From assembly GCF_029968095.1 (NCBI RefSeq), contig NZ_JASCIR010000011.1, positions 124,001 through 188,000 of the forward strand: 64,000 nt of DNA, written 5' to 3'. Of this stretch, positions 63,895 through 64,000 are shown piece after piece; the stretch's first letter is position 1, and each line of letters begins with the position of its first letter. The notes below the pieces were generated by a model. The model was not told the origin of the DNA and ran no database searches. It was given only the letters and a program-made list of their open reading frames with translations. A program made the translations under genes and the position numbers. The stretch comes from Streptomyces solicavernae. GTDB taxonomy: Bacteria > Actinomycetota > Actinomycetes > Streptomycetales > Streptomycetaceae.

Positions 63895-63927
63895 CGCATT
63901 GGATGCGAGAATTTCGCATCCAATGCG
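63895..63927. repeat. 33-bp perfect palindrome before the integrase start
   Basis: 14-bp arms CGCATTGGATGCGA (63895-63908) and complement (63914-63927) around GAATT. Placed 22-54 bp upstream of the minus-strand ATG. Could be a recombinase core site or an operator. The last 73 bp of the window show nothing else. Confidence 0.85.
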
Positions 63928-64000
63928 AGCCGGGAGCGTTTTCGCAGCTCAGTCGCTCGAAGGAGTGAGAAGCCGCCTACTGTCGCGACGACGTCGCTAC

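Overview
The window looks like a stretch of Streptomyces (or close relative) chromosome. GC content is very high, long spurious open frames run antisense to real genes, GTG starts are common, and there is a DmdR/IdeR-type iron box, a HelR-type RNA polymerase motor with a rifamycin-associated element upstream, and a SapA-like secreted protein. No rRNA, tRNA or CRISPR array was seen.

Left part (1-23.7 kb) is mostly intact. It has helR (cut by the left edge), an iron-regulated ferredoxin reductase, several TetR regulators, an S1-domain gene broken by a frameshift next to a 9-bp minisatellite, and an NCS1 permease/amidohydrolase pair with a double-dyad operator. A secreted lipase-like hydrolase follows. 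Next come an APC permease with an in-frame amber codon and a convergent five-gene, translationally coupled operon (acyl-CoA dehydrogenase, ThDP enzyme, Glu/Leu-type dehydrogenase, NDP-forming acyl-CoA ligase, DECR-like SDR). Related ACTGA...TCAGT dyads precede the lipase, the permease and the operon, which suggests one TetR regulon for amino-acid-derived acyl metabolism.

Middle part (23.7-41 kb): a cupin-XRE regulator precedes what was probably a D-hydroxyproline-type catabolic cluster. It is decayed: the third dehydrogenase subunit is fused out of frame to a permease that lost its start, and the semialdehyde dehydrogenase has an internal deletion. Then come an MHS transporter, an amidohydrolase and a COG0523 GTPase, two small membrane proteins, a SapA-like protein, an FAD monooxygenase with a divergent TetR gene, and a zone of ISL3 and PQQ-propeller debris.

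Right part (41-64 kb): a complete meta-cleavage pathway for 3-(3-hydroxyphenyl)propionate (mhpC, A, B, D, F, E) with two IclR regulators and an MHS transporter. A Tat-exported metallo-hydrolase follows, then a coxL-like gene whose 5' end was replaced by the head of an IS3 element, coxG, kinase and IS30 debris, a DODA-type dioxygenase, a frameshifted solute-binding protein, and a signal peptidase II remnant. A persulfide-detoxification cluster (CstR-like repressor, two small rhodaneses, TauE exporter, CstB-like persulfide dioxygenase-rhodanese) carries ATACC...GGTAT operators. The window ends in an internally deleted IS3 element sitting in the start of a probable integrase gene, which is preceded by a 33-bp perfect palindrome.
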